Shown piece after piece: positions 15,198 to 23,231 of a stretch of 64,000 bases of DNA. The notes beneath the pieces are model-generated. The model ran no database searches. It was not told the origin of the DNA and saw nothing but the letters and a program-made list of their open reading frames with translations. The position numbers and the translations under genes are program-made. The stretch is from Micromonospora_J zhanjiangensis (GTDB lineage: Bacteria > Actinomycetota > Actinomycetes > Mycobacteriales > Micromonosporaceae). Position 1 is the stretch's first letter, and every line of letters begins with the position of its first letter. The stretch lies in NCBI RefSeq assembly GCF_042650605.1, contig NZ_JBHSBN010000014.1, forward strand, positions 62,001-126,000. Reading direction: 5' to 3'.

Positions 15198-16306
15198 CCG
15201 GGCACGCGGAGTTCCGCCGGCGGGCGCGGGCCTGGCTGGCCGGGAACGTACCGGCCGACGGCCTGCCGGACCCGGACACCGACCACGGATTCCGGGCGCA
15301 CCGGGAGTGGGAGCGACGCCTGTTCGACGCCGGCTACAGCGGCCTCAGCTGGCCGGTCGAGTACGGCGGGCGCGGCGGCGACGTCCTGCACGAGGCGATC
15401 TTCGCCGAGGAGTACGAGCGCGCCGCCGCCCCGGTGCGGATCACCCGACCGGCGCAGCGCTTCCTCGGCCCCACCCTGATCCACTACGGCTCGGCCGAAC
15501 AGCGCCGCAGGTGGCTGCCGGCGATGCTGCGGGCCGACGACATCTGGTGTCAGGGCTTCTCCGAGCCGGACGCCGGCAGTGACCTCGCCGGCCTGCGCAC
15601 CCGGGCCCGGTGGGACGGCACCGGGTTCGTCGTCGACGGCCAGAAGACCTGGACCACGTACGGGCGGTTCGCCGACCGGATGTTCACGCTGGTCCGTACC
15701 GGCGAGCCGGGCGGGCGGCACCGGGGCCTGAGCGCCCTGGTGATCGACCTGCGCAGCCCCGGGGTGCGGGTGCGTCCGGTGCGGCAACTGCACGGGCAGA
15801 CCGGCTTCGCGGAGGTCTTCCTCGACTCGGTGGCGGTGCCGGCCGAGAACCTGGTCGGACCGCGGGACGAGGGATGGCGGGTGGCGTTGACGCTGCTGTC
15901 GTTCGAACGCGGTCCGGACGCCGGCGCCCCGGAACGCACCGCGCGACGGCTCGCCGCGCTCGCCGGCGACGTTCTGGCGGCGGACGCCGCGCCCGGCACG
16001 GTCCGCGAACTCGGCGACCGGTACGCCCGGCTGGCGGCCCTGCGGGCGTACGTCCACCGGCGGGTCGGCTCGCGCCTGTGCGGCGAACCGGTCGGCGCCC
16101 AGTCGAGCCTGGTGAAGCTCTTCTCGGCCCGGCTCGACGCGGACATCGTGCGGCTCGGCGTCGAGGTGTTCGGTGACGAGCGGCTCGCCGAGGGGACGCC
16201 CGAGTTCCTCGACTACTGGCACTCCCGGGCCGGGTCCATCTATGGCGGAACGGCCGAGATCCAGCGCACCGTCGTCGCCGACCGGATCCTCGGGCTGCCC
16301 CGATGA
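15194..16306 (+). CDS. Acyl-CoA dehydrogenase, subunit 1
   Basis: 370-residue flavoenzyme. The FAD-contact segment WCQGFSEPDAGSDLAGL is present, as is the C-terminal GTAEIQRTVVADRILGLPR typical of FadE proteins; the usual catalytic Glu region is YGGTAEIQ-proximal. The start GTGA overlaps the ligase stop. A second, different dehydrogenase follows directly. Adjacent unequal pairs in actinobacteria, such as the steroid side-chain ChsE1/ChsE2, form alpha2beta2 enzymes with one catalytic and one FAD-stabilising partner, so a heterotetramer is inferred here. Confidence 0.92.
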   Translation: MTGHAEFRRRARAWLAGNVPADGLPDPDTDHGFRAHREWERRLFDAGYSGLSWPVEYGGRGGDVLHEAIFAEEYERAAAPVRITRPAQRFLGPTLIHYGSAEQRRRWLPAMLRADDIWCQGFSEPDAGSDLAGLRTRARWDGTGFVVDGQKTWTTYGRFADRMFTLVRTGEPGGRHRGLSALVIDLRSPGVRVRPVRQLHGQTGFAEVFLDSVAVPAENLVGPRDEGWRVALTLLSFERGPDAGAPERTARRLAALAGDVLAADAAPGTVRELGDRYARLAALRAYVHRRVGSRLCGEPVGAQSSLVKLFSARLDADIVRLGVEVFGDERLAEGTPEFLDYWHSRAGSIYGGTAEIQRTVVADRILGLPR

Positions 16307-16388
16307 CGCGGCCGACCGACGACGCCGGGGCGGTGCGGCCGCCGGGCGGTCGGCCACGCCCGGGTAACCGGTACCGGGGGTGGTTCCG

Positions 16389-17567
16389 ATGCGGGAGTTG
16401 ACCGAACAGGCGGCCCGGCTGCTGGTGCCGACCGAAGAGCAGCGCCACCTCGCCGCCGCCGCGGCGGACGCGTTCGCCCGGTCGAACCCCGGCCCGGCCG
16501 GGCCGTCCGCCGCGGACACCGGCGCCACGCCGGACACCGGCGCCATGCCGGACACCGGTGACGCGCCGGACACCGGTGACGCGCCGGGCGCCGATCCGGA
16601 CGGCGGCTTCGACCGGGCCCGGTGGGCGGAGCTGGCCGGAACGGACCTGCTCGGCGCGGCGGTGCCCGAGGAGTCCGGCGGGCTCGGACTGTCCGTACCC
16701 GATCTCGTGGTGCTGACCGAGCAGGCCGGCCGGGCGTTGCTGCCCGGCCCGGTCGTCGAGTCGATCTGGGTCGTCGCTCCCGCCTTGGCCGCGCTCGGCC
16801 CGCCTTGGGCGCCGGCGCTCGCCGCGCTGCTGCGCGGCGATCTGGTCGGTTCCGCGGTCGACGGCACGCTGCGCGGCCCGGACCTCGACGTCGCCGGATA
16901 CGTCGTGGTGCCGACCGGCGGGGCCGACCGGTTGTACGACGCCGCCGAGCTCGGCCCGATCGCCCGGGTGCCCACCCAGGACCGCGCGGAACGGTCCTTC
17001 CGGCTGACCGGGCTGCCCGACGTCGGCGGCGACCCGACCGGCGGCGACGTGCCGGTAGTTCCCACGGCGCCGCCGACGGACGGGCTGGGCGGGCTCGACC
17101 GGGGCCGGCTCGGCGCGGCCGCCTACCTGCTCGGCGTCGCCGACGGCCTGCTCGCCCAGGGCATCGGGTACGCGCGGCTGCGCGAGCAGTTCGGCCGGCC
17201 GATCGGCGCGTTCCAGGCGGTCCGGCACCGGCTGGTCGACGCGTACGTCGAGCTGGAGTTCGCCCGGAGCGCGGTGTGGAGTGCCGGCTGCGACGTGGCG
17301 GCGGGCGATCCGGCGGCCCGGGTGGCGATCCGCTGTGCCAGCGTGGCCGCGAAGCGGGCCTTCGCCGAGGTCGACCGGCACTGCCTCCAGGTGCACGGCG
17401 GCATCGGGTTCACCTGGGAACACCCGTTGCACGGCTGGCTCAAGCGCGGCGCGACCTTCGCTGCGCGCTACGGACTGCGCCGCGAGCTGGAGACCGACCT
17501 CGGCGAACTGTTGCTCGCCGAGGTCGCGGGCCGGCCACCCGGCCGGCCACCGCGCCCGCACATCTGA
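16389..17567 (+). CDS. Acyl-CoA dehydrogenase, subunit 2
   Basis: 392-residue member of the acyl-CoA dehydrogenase family. It shows EESGGLGLSVPDLVVL, REQFGRPIGAFQAVRH and HGGIGFTWEHPLHGWLKRG. The expected GTSEI-type C-terminus is missing, as in the non-catalytic partner of ChsE-type pairs. ATG 16389 has a GGGGG tract 8 bases upstream; a GTG nine bases earlier is possible. An Asp/Pro/Thr/Gly hexapeptide repeat (nucleotides 16513-16584) interrupts the N-terminal helical domain. It is 82 bp after subunit 1 and 44 bp before the first MaoC gene. Confidence 0.88.
   Translation: MRELTEQAARLLVPTEEQRHLAAAAADAFARSNPGPAGPSAADTGATPDTGAMPDTGDAPDTGDAPGADPDGGFDRARWAELAGTDLLGAAVPEESGGLGLSVPDLVVLTEQAGRALLPGPVVESIWVVAPALAALGPPWAPALAALLRGDLVGSAVDGTLRGPDLDVAGYVVVPTGGADRLYDAAELGPIARVPTQDRAERSFRLTGLPDVGGDPTGGDVPVVPTAPPTDGLGGLDRGRLGAAAYLLGVADGLLAQGIGYARLREQFGRPIGAFQAVRHRLVDAYVELEFARSAVWSAGCDVAAGDPAARVAIRCASVAAKRAFAEVDRHCLQVHGGIGFTWEHPLHGWLKRGATFAARYGLRRELETDLGELLLAEVAGRPPGRPPRPHI
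16513..16584 (+). repeat. Four 18-bp tandem repeats inside ACAD subunit 2
   Basis: Four in-frame copies of an 18-bp unit starting CGGACACCGG, encoding (A/P)DTG plus two variable residues (DTGAT, DTGAM, DTGDA, DTGDA). Copies 3 and 4 are identical. The length stays a multiple of three, so the frame is kept. It looks like a recent expansion in an exposed loop. Confidence 0.9.
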
Positions 17568-17611
17568 CGGCACCAGCGAGGACAACCGCAACCCCCCGAG
17601 GAAGGAACAGC

Positions 17612-18052
17612 GTGATCAACAAAGCCAGGGCCGGGCACCGCTATCCGAGCTACCGGTACGAGGTGAGCCGCGCGAAGATCGAGGAGTACGCCGCGGCCAC
17701 CGGCTACCGGCTGCCGCGGGACTCCGAGGGGGCACTGATCGCCCCGAACATGTTCGCCGCCTGCTTCACGGTGATGTACGGCGCGCGCCTGCTCCGCGAG
17801 GACGCCGAGCTGGGTGGCTCGGGTCCGGTCGTGCACGCCGGCCAGGACTACGACTTCCACCGACGGGTCGCCGGCGGCGACGTCGTCGAGTGCCGCCCGC
17901 AGGTGCGGGAGATCCTCGACCGGGGTCGGCACACCTATCTCACCCTGGCGATCGACTGCGTCGACGCGACCTCGGGCGACCCCGTGGTGACCAGCCGCCA
18001 GACGATCGTCTACCTGAACGCGGCCCCCGCCGCGGCGGAGGAGGCCAAGTGA
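17612..18052 (+). CDS. MaoC-like hydratase subunit A (MaoC_dehydrat_N)
   Basis: 146-residue single hotdog-fold protein starting VINKARAGHRYPSYRYEVSRAKIEEYAAATGY. It matches the N-terminal MaoC-like half whose members lack the catalytic Asp/His and bind the CoA moiety. GTG 17612 has GAGGAAGGAA upstream. Its stop overlaps the start of the second MaoC gene (GTGA), a typical arrangement for heteromeric hydratases such as ChsH1/ChsH2 or HadAB. Predicted role: hydration of an enoyl-CoA made by the dehydrogenase pair. Confidence 0.85.
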   Translation: MINKARAGHRYPSYRYEVSRAKIEEYAAATGYRLPRDSEGALIAPNMFAACFTVMYGARLLREDAELGGSGPVVHAGQDYDFHRRVAGGDVVECRPQVREILDRGRHTYLTLAIDCVDATSGDPVVTSRQTIVYLNAAPAAAEEAK

Positions 18053-18468
18053 CCACCGACCGTACGTTGACCCCGGGCGCCACCATGCCGCGTCACGAGC
18101 AGCGGATCGAACAGCTCGACCTGATCCGGTACGCCGGCGCGAGCGGCGACTTCAACCGGTTGCACTGGGACGGCGAGTACGCCGCGACGGCCAGCCCGAC
18201 CGCCGGCGTGATCGTGCACGGGATGTTGAACATCGCGCTGCTGCTGCGGGTGGTCGGCGACTGGGTGGGCGGCGACGACCGGATCGTCTCGACCTCGGTG
18301 AGCCTGCGCGCACCGTGTCCGGTCGGCGCGCTGGTGTCGTTCCACGCCCGGGTGGCCGAGGTCGACGAGCGGGCCGGCAGCGCGGTGCTGGCGGTCGGCG
18401 CCGAACTGCCGGACGGCGCCCCGGTCATCGACGCCAAGCGGTCCCGGGTCACCGTCCGGCTCGGCTGA
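18049..18468 (+). CDS. MaoC-like hydratase subunit B
   Basis: 139-residue hotdog protein with the catalytic hydratase-2 type segment YAGASGDFNRLHWDGEYA (Asp and His present) and GVIVHGMLNIALLLRVV. It forms a pair with the preceding MaoC gene through a GTGA overlap. Its last 20 bases overlap the 3' end of the convergent MFS gene, and no terminator is visible between them. It completes the ligase, dehydrogenase, hydratase, SDR sequence; no thiolase is present. Confidence 0.9.
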   Translation: MTTDRTLTPGATMPRHEQRIEQLDLIRYAGASGDFNRLHWDGEYAATASPTAGVIVHGMLNIALLLRVVGDWVGGDDRIVSTSVSLRAPCPVGALVSFHARVAEVDERAGSAVLAVGAELPDGAPVIDAKRSRVTVRLG

Positions 18469-19921
18469 CCGCCGCCGCGGCACCGGGACGGGTCGGCCGC
18501 CCGCCGGCCCGTTTCCCGGGCAGGGCCAGGCTGAGCACGGCGGACAGGGCGCACACCCCCACACCCACGGCGAATCCGACGGTGTACCCGGTCCCGGTCG
18601 GCAACGCCCGCCCCGGACCGGTGTACGCGTCGAGGATCACCGCGCTCACCGCGCTGCCGGCCGAGTAACCGACGCTGCGCAGCACCTGGTTGAAGCTCGT
18701 CGCACTGCCGGTCTCCGCGGCCGGGACGGCGCCGACCAGCAGCCCGACGACGGCGGCGAAGGTGATGCCGACGCTGACGCCGGCCAGGCCCATGCCGGCG
18801 AACGGCTGCCACAGCTCGTCCCGGCGCACCAGCAGCAGGGCCGTCGCCGCGAGGAACACCAGGGCCCCGACGGTGATGCTGCGGAGCGCGCCGATCCGTC
18901 GGCGCAGCGCCGGGGTGACCCGGTTGCCCAGCACGCTGCCGACCGAGAACGGCGTCAGGACCAGTCCGGCGAGCACCACCGACGCGCCGAAGCCGTACCC
19001 GGTGGCCGGTGGCGTCTGGACGAACCTGATGACCAGGGACATCAGCAGGTAGACGCCGACCCCGGCCAGCAGCGTGGCCAGGTCGGCGGTCAGCACCGTC
19101 CGGTCGCGCAGCAGCCGCAGGTCGACCAGCGGGTACGGGCACCGCAGCTCGCGCCGCACCCAGAGCGGGAACAGGATCGCGGCACCGGCCAGCAGCCCGA
19201 GCACCGGCGGCGACGACCAGCCCCACCGTTCGCCCTGACCCAGTCCGATCAGCGCCATGACCAGCGCGCAACCGAGCGCTACGGTGCCCAGCACGTCGAA
19301 CCGGCGGCGCGCGGTCGCCCCGGGGGACGGGACGACCAGCCAGGCGAGGACGAGGGCGGCGGCGCTGATGCCCGCGCCGAACCAGAACCCGGCGCGCAGC
19401 CCGAGGTGGTCGGTGATCAGGCCGGTGACCGGGTAACCGAGACCGACCCCGGTGACCGTGACCACCGACAACGCGGCGATCGTGCCGCCGGCGCGGTCGG
19501 CCGGCAGGTGTTCCCGGGCGACCGCGATGACCAGCGGGACCAGGCCGAGGCCGACGCCCTGCAGGGTCCGCCCGGCCAGGAGCTGGCCCAGGCCGCCGGC
19601 GGTGGCGGTGAGCAGGCCGCCGGCGAGGGTGAGCCCGAGGCAGCCGAGGATGACCTGCCGCCGGCGCGGCCCGTCGCCGAGCCGACCCATCGTGGGGGTG
19701 GCGACCGCGCCGGCCAGCAGCGCCACGGTCAGCGACCACTGGGCGGTCCCGACCGGTACGCCGAAGACGTCCGCGACGGTGGGGACCAACTGCGCGCCCA
19801 GGCTGCTGATGACGGCGGTGACCAGACCGATGGCGATCAGGGCGGCCGGCAGCACGGCGAGGTGCCGGCGGGACAACCGCTCCGGGTCGCCCTGCGGGCC
19901 GACGGCCGCGGGGGTCCTCAC
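18449..19921 (-). CDS. MFS transporter (DHA2-like)
   Basis: 490-residue membrane transporter with 12-14 helices. Motif A-like GRLGDGPRRRQVILG lies after helix 2, with GYPVTGLITDHLGLRAGFWFGA further on. The fold resembles DHA2 drug/proton antiporters, but genes in this position next to aromatic pathways can also import aromatic acids. GTG 19921 overlaps the IclR-2 stop, so the two are one transcription unit. Its C-terminal coding overlaps the MaoC subunit B end by 20 bases. Export of a toxic intermediate or substrate uptake are equally possible. Confidence 0.9.
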   Translation of the reverse strand: MRTPAAVGPQGDPERLSRRHLAVLPAALIAIGLVTAVISSLGAQLVPTVADVFGVPVGTAQWSLTVALLAGAVATPTMGRLGDGPRRRQVILGCLGLTLAGGLLTATAGGLGQLLAGRTLQGVGLGLVPLVIAVAREHLPADRAGGTIAALSVVTVTGVGLGYPVTGLITDHLGLRAGFWFGAGISAAALVLAWLVVPSPGATARRRFDVLGTVALGCALVMALIGLGQGERWGWSSPPVLGLLAGAAILFPLWVRRELRCPYPLVDLRLLRDRTVLTADLATLLAGVGVYLLMSLVIRFVQTPPATGYGFGASVVLAGLVLTPFSVGSVLGNRVTPALRRRIGALRSITVGALVFLAATALLLVRRDELWQPFAGMGLAGVSVGITFAAVVGLLVGAVPAAETGSATSFNQVLRSVGYSAGSAVSAVILDAYTGPGRALPTGTGYTVGFAVGVGVCALSAVLSLALPGKRAGGRPTRPGAAAAVSRAGR

Positions 19922-20760
19922 AGCTCGGCGCGCAGCAGCTCGGTGATCGCGGCCTGGGCCTGCTCCAGCGCCGGGGCGAGTTGCCGGGCCGCGTCCGCGT
20001 TGCCCATCCGGCTGGTCGGCACGGCGACGGCCAGCGCGGCCAGCGGTGCCCCGATGAGGTCGCGGACGGCGGTGCCGACCGCGCTGATACCCTTCTCGCC
20101 CTCCTCGATGTTGACGGCGTAGCCGGCCGTCCGGATGTCGGCCAGTTCCGTCTCCAACTGCTCCCAGGTCTGGATCGACGACTGGGTACGACTCTCCAAC
20201 AGGCGGTCGGGGTAGCGGCGGGACAGTTCGGTACGCGGCAGCGCGGCGAGGATCGCCTTGCCCCCGGCGGTGCAGTGCGCGGGCAGCATCAGCCCGGTCC
20301 GGCTGCCGACCCGGACCGACCGGGGACTCTCGACGCAGTCCATGAACCGGACGTTCTGCCCTTCGAGCAGGAGCAGCGAGACGGTCTCCTGGGTCTGTTC
20401 GCGCAGCTGTTCGAGGATCGGCCGGGCCACCCGGCGGATGTCGATGCGACCGATGGCGGCCAGTCCGATCTCGTTCAGCGCGGAGCCGGGCCGGTAGACG
20501 CCGTTCGGCTTGTCCTGCATGACGAAGCCGCGGGCGCGCAGGGCGGTCAGCAGCCGGTGCGCCGTGGACCGGGCGACGTCCAGTTCCTCGGCCGCCTCGG
20601 CGACGCGCAGCACGCGACGCTCCCCGATGAGCTGCAACAGATGCAGGGCGTTGTCGACCGATGACAGTCCGCTGTCGCCGGGGGTGCGCGGTGGTGGCGG
20701 GGTGCCCGTACCCGGCTGGCGGCCGGTCTCGCCTCGTCGGGGCGGAAAGGAATTCGACAT
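19918..20760 (-). CDS. IclR-family transcriptional regulator 2
   Basis: 280-residue regulator. A Pro/Gly/Arg-rich leader (1-30) precedes the winged HTH (about 35-95; LDVARSTAHRLLTALRARGFVM) and the effector domain (about 105-275; LLLEGQNVRFMDCVESPRSVRVGSRTG and AHCTAGGKAILAALPRTEL). ATG 20760 lacks a clear ribosome site; the mRNA may be leaderless. It is divergent from the first flavin monooxygenase, 57 bp away, with a perfect palindrome between. It probably controls block B and the MFS gene. Confidence 0.93.
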   Translation of the reverse strand: MSNSFPPRRGETGRQPGTGTPPPPRTPGDSGLSSVDNALHLLQLIGERRVLRVAEAAEELDVARSTAHRLLTALRARGFVMQDKPNGVYRPGSALNEIGLAAIGRIDIRRVARPILEQLREQTQETVSLLLLEGQNVRFMDCVESPRSVRVGSRTGLMLPAHCTAGGKAILAALPRTELSRRYPDRLLESRTQSSIQTWEQLETELADIRTAGYAVNIEEGEKGISAVGTAVRDLIGAPLAALAVAVPTSRMGNADAARQLAPALEQAQAAITELLRAEL

Positions 20761-20764
20761 GGAG

Positions 20765-20785
20765 GAAGAGTAGATCAGACTCTTC
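20765..20785. promoter_or_regulatory. Candidate IclR-2 operator
   Basis: GAAGAGT-N7-ACTCTTC, a perfect 7-bp inverted repeat in the short gap between IclR-2 and the flavin monooxygenase. Its position immediately before the IclR-2 ATG suits autorepression, and it lies 33 bp before the monooxygenase start. The sequence differs from the candidate IclR-1 site. Confidence 0.55.
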
Positions 20786-20817
20786 TGCTCTGCGGAAGCT
20801 GTCTCTATGGTGGCGGC

Positions 20818-22101
20818 ATGAACGTCTCGCCTGGAGAAGCCCAGCTCCCCGTGGCCGTCGTGGGCGGTGGCCCGGTCGGAATGACGGCGGCGGTGGCCCT
20901 CGCGCAGCAGAACGTCCCGGTGGTGCTCGTGGAGGCCGAGCCGGTCCCGAAGACGGACTGGCGCGCCTCGACGTTCCACCCACCGACCCTGGAGCTGCTG
21001 CGGGAACTCGGGGTCGTCGACCGGATGCGCGCCGAAGGGCTGCCCGTCCCGCGCTACCAGTTCCGCGACCGCCGCGCCGGCCTGGTCGCCGAGTTCGACT
21101 TCGGGGTGCTGCGGGACGAGACGGCCTATCCGTACCGGTTGCAGCTCAACCAGCAGCACCTGGTGCGGATGCTGGCCGAGCGGTTGGCCGAGCTGCCCGC
21201 CGCGGACCTGCGGTTCGGTTGCCGGGCCGTCGCGGTCGAGCCGGAGCGCGACGGGGTGACGCTGACCGTCGAGACCGGCGGCGGCACCGAGCGGTTGCGT
21301 TGCGCGTACCTGGTCGGCGCGGACGGGGCCGGCAGCACGGTCCGCGGGCTGCTGGACATCCCGTTCGACGGCTTCACCTATCCCGAGCGGTTCCTGATCG
21401 TGAGCACCTCGGTGAACTTCCGCGAGCTGCTGCCCGACATCGCCGACGTCAACTACATCGCCGATCCCGAGGAGTGGCTGTTCCTGCTCCGGACGCCCGA
21501 GTCCTGGCGGGCCGTCTATCCCGTGCCGGCGCGGCAGAGCCGGGAGCAGGCCACCGACCGCGACGAGATGCAGGCGCACCTGCAGGGCATCGCCGCCCAC
21601 CCGCCGGGCTACCCGATCGAGGACCACCAGCTCTACAACGTGCACCAGCGGGTGGCGGCCACCTTCCGGCTCGGCGACTGCCTGCTGATCGGCGACGCGG
21701 CGCACATCAACAGCCCGCTCGGCGGCGTCGGACTCAACAGCGGCATCCACGACGCGATGGACCTGTCCCGCCGGCTGGTGCGGATCCTGCGGCACGGCGC
21801 CGACCCGGGACCGGAACTGGACGCCTTCGCCGAGCTGCGCCGCCGGGTCGCCGTCGAGTACGTGCAGGCCGACACCCGGCGCAACACCGAACGGCTCAAC
21901 GAGCGGGACGAGGCCAAGCGGCGGGCGCACCACGACGAGCTGCGGGCCGTCGCCGCGGATCCGGACCGCTCGCGCGCCTGGTGCCGGCGGGCGTCCCTGC
22001 TGGAGTCCGTGCACCGCTTCGGCATCGGCGAACCGCCGGCCGGGCCGGGCGGGTCGCCGGCCGCCGCCGGGGACCGAACAGCAGAGGAGACGAGAGCATG
22101 A
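20818..22101 (+). CDS. FAD-dependent aromatic monooxygenase 1 (MhpA-like)
   Basis: 427-residue class A flavoprotein hydroxylase. The N-terminal GxGxxG is in VAVVGGGPVGMTAAVAL; YLVGADGAGSTVR (DG motif) and LLIGDAAHINSPLGGVGLNSGIHD (GD motif) follow. It is closest in style to 3-(3-hydroxyphenyl)propionate and similar ring hydroxylases, shorter than full MhpA. It uses NAD(P)H and oxygen to hydroxylate a phenolic acid. Its stop overlaps the start of the gentisate dioxygenase-like gene (ATGA), so its product is expected to be a gentisate-type diol. First gene of block B under IclR-2. Confidence 0.9.
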   Translation: MNVSPGEAQLPVAVVGGGPVGMTAAVALAQQNVPVVLVEAEPVPKTDWRASTFHPPTLELLRELGVVDRMRAEGLPVPRYQFRDRRAGLVAEFDFGVLRDETAYPYRLQLNQQHLVRMLAERLAELPAADLRFGCRAVAVEPERDGVTLTVETGGGTERLRCAYLVGADGAGSTVRGLLDIPFDGFTYPERFLIVSTSVNFRELLPDIADVNYIADPEEWLFLLRTPESWRAVYPVPARQSREQATDRDEMQAHLQGIAAHPPGYPIEDHQLYNVHQRVAATFRLGDCLLIGDAAHINSPLGGVGLNSGIHDAMDLSRRLVRILRHGADPGPELDAFAELRRRVAVEYVQADTRRNTERLNERDEAKRRAHHDELRAVAADPDRSRAWCRRASLLESVHRFGIGEPPAGPGGSPAAAGDRTAEETRA

Positions 22102-23210
22102 CCGTTGAGCAGTCCGTACCCGAGGCCCCGACCGTCGAGCCGGAGCTGGCCGCCCTCTACGCCGACCTGTCGGCGGTGCACCTGCACCCGCTGTGGACGA
22201 TCACCAAGCAACTGTTGACCCCGACGCCACAACCCCGGTCGGTGCCGTGGCTCTGGTCGGCCGGTGTCCTGGCCCCGCTCGCCGACCGGGCACTGCGCCT
22301 GGTGCCGGTGGAGCGGGGCGGTGAGCGCCGGGTGCTGAGCTTCGGCAATCCCGGGCTGGGTGGCCTGCCGTACGCGGCGGGCACGCTGTGGGGAGCCGTC
22401 CAGTGCCTCGGCCCGGGGGAGACCGCGCCCGCGCACCGGCACTCGCCCGGCGCCGTCCGGTTCGTGCTGGAGGGCAGCGGGGTCTGGACCACGGTCGACG
22501 GCGACCCGTGCGACATGGCCCCGGGCGACCTCGTCCTCACCCCGGGCTGGAACTGGCACGAGCACACCAGCGACGGCAGCTCCCGGATGCTCTGGTTCGA
22601 CGGACTCGACCTGCCGATGGTGGAGGCGCTGGACGCGGTCTTCTTCGAGCCCTACCCGCAGGACCGGCAGCCGGCGCGCGCCGAGCACAACCTCTCCGAG
22701 GCCCGGTTCGCCGGCGCCGGCCGGCGGCACGTCGAGGGATCGGTCACCGGCGCGCTCGACCCGCGGCACTCGCCGTTGCTGGTCTACCGCTGGACGGACA
22801 CCGACGCGGAGCTGACCCGGCTCGCCGCGGCGCGGGACACCGCGATGGTCAGCCTGGAGTTCGTGAACCCGAACACCGGCGCGAGCGTGCTGCCGACGCT
22901 GAGCTGCGGCATGCACCGGCTGCGCCCGGACCGGCGGACCGAGGCGGTACGGCGTACCGGGAACACGATCTTCGTGGCGTACCGGGGCAGCGGCAGCTCG
23001 GTCATCGACGGCGTCCGGTTCGACTGGTCGCCCGGCGACGTGTTCGTCGCACCGTCATGGTCCGCCGTCGAGCACCTGGCGGCCGAGCCCGCCGACCTGT
23101 TCAGCCTCGGCGACGCGCCCGTGCTGCGGGCGCTGAACCTCTACCGCGAGCAGGCGCTCGACGGTCCCCAGGACGTGCGTCGGGTGTTCGAGCCCGACCG
23201 CGTGCCGTGA
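22098..23210 (+). CDS. Gentisate 1,2-dioxygenase-like bicupin 1
   Basis: 370-residue non-haem iron(II) ring-cleavage dioxygenase with two cupin domains. Iron ligands are visible as His113 and His115 (PAHRHSPGAVRFVLEG) and His154/156 (WNWHEH). The second cupin ends in PADLFSLGDAPVLRALNLYRE, typical of the family. It opens gentisate or a substituted gentisate between C1 and C2 to a maleylpyruvate-type acid. It is a distant paralogue of the cupin at 32.4 kb. The start overlaps the monooxygenase stop; the FAH gene starts 21 bp downstream. Salicylate or hydroxynaphthoate dioxygenase activity cannot be excluded. Confidence 0.88.
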   Translation: MTVEQSVPEAPTVEPELAALYADLSAVHLHPLWTITKQLLTPTPQPRSVPWLWSAGVLAPLADRALRLVPVERGGERRVLSFGNPGLGGLPYAAGTLWGAVQCLGPGETAPAHRHSPGAVRFVLEGSGVWTTVDGDPCDMAPGDLVLTPGWNWHEHTSDGSSRMLWFDGLDLPMVEALDAVFFEPYPQDRQPARAEHNLSEARFAGAGRRHVEGSVTGALDPRHSPLLVYRWTDTDAELTRLAAARDTAMVSLEFVNPNTGASVLPTLSCGMHRLRPDRRTEAVRRTGNTIFVAYRGSGSSVIDGVRFDWSPGDVFVAPSWSAVEHLAAEPADLFSLGDAPVLRALNLYREQALDGPQDVRRVFEPDRVP

Positions 23211-23231
23211 CCCGTACCGGAGGAACAGCGG

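Noticed and set aside
14153..17065. 970-residue minus-strand open frame
   Set aside because: Antisense to ligase and dehydrogenases; no ribosome site, Ser/Arg/Pro-rich.
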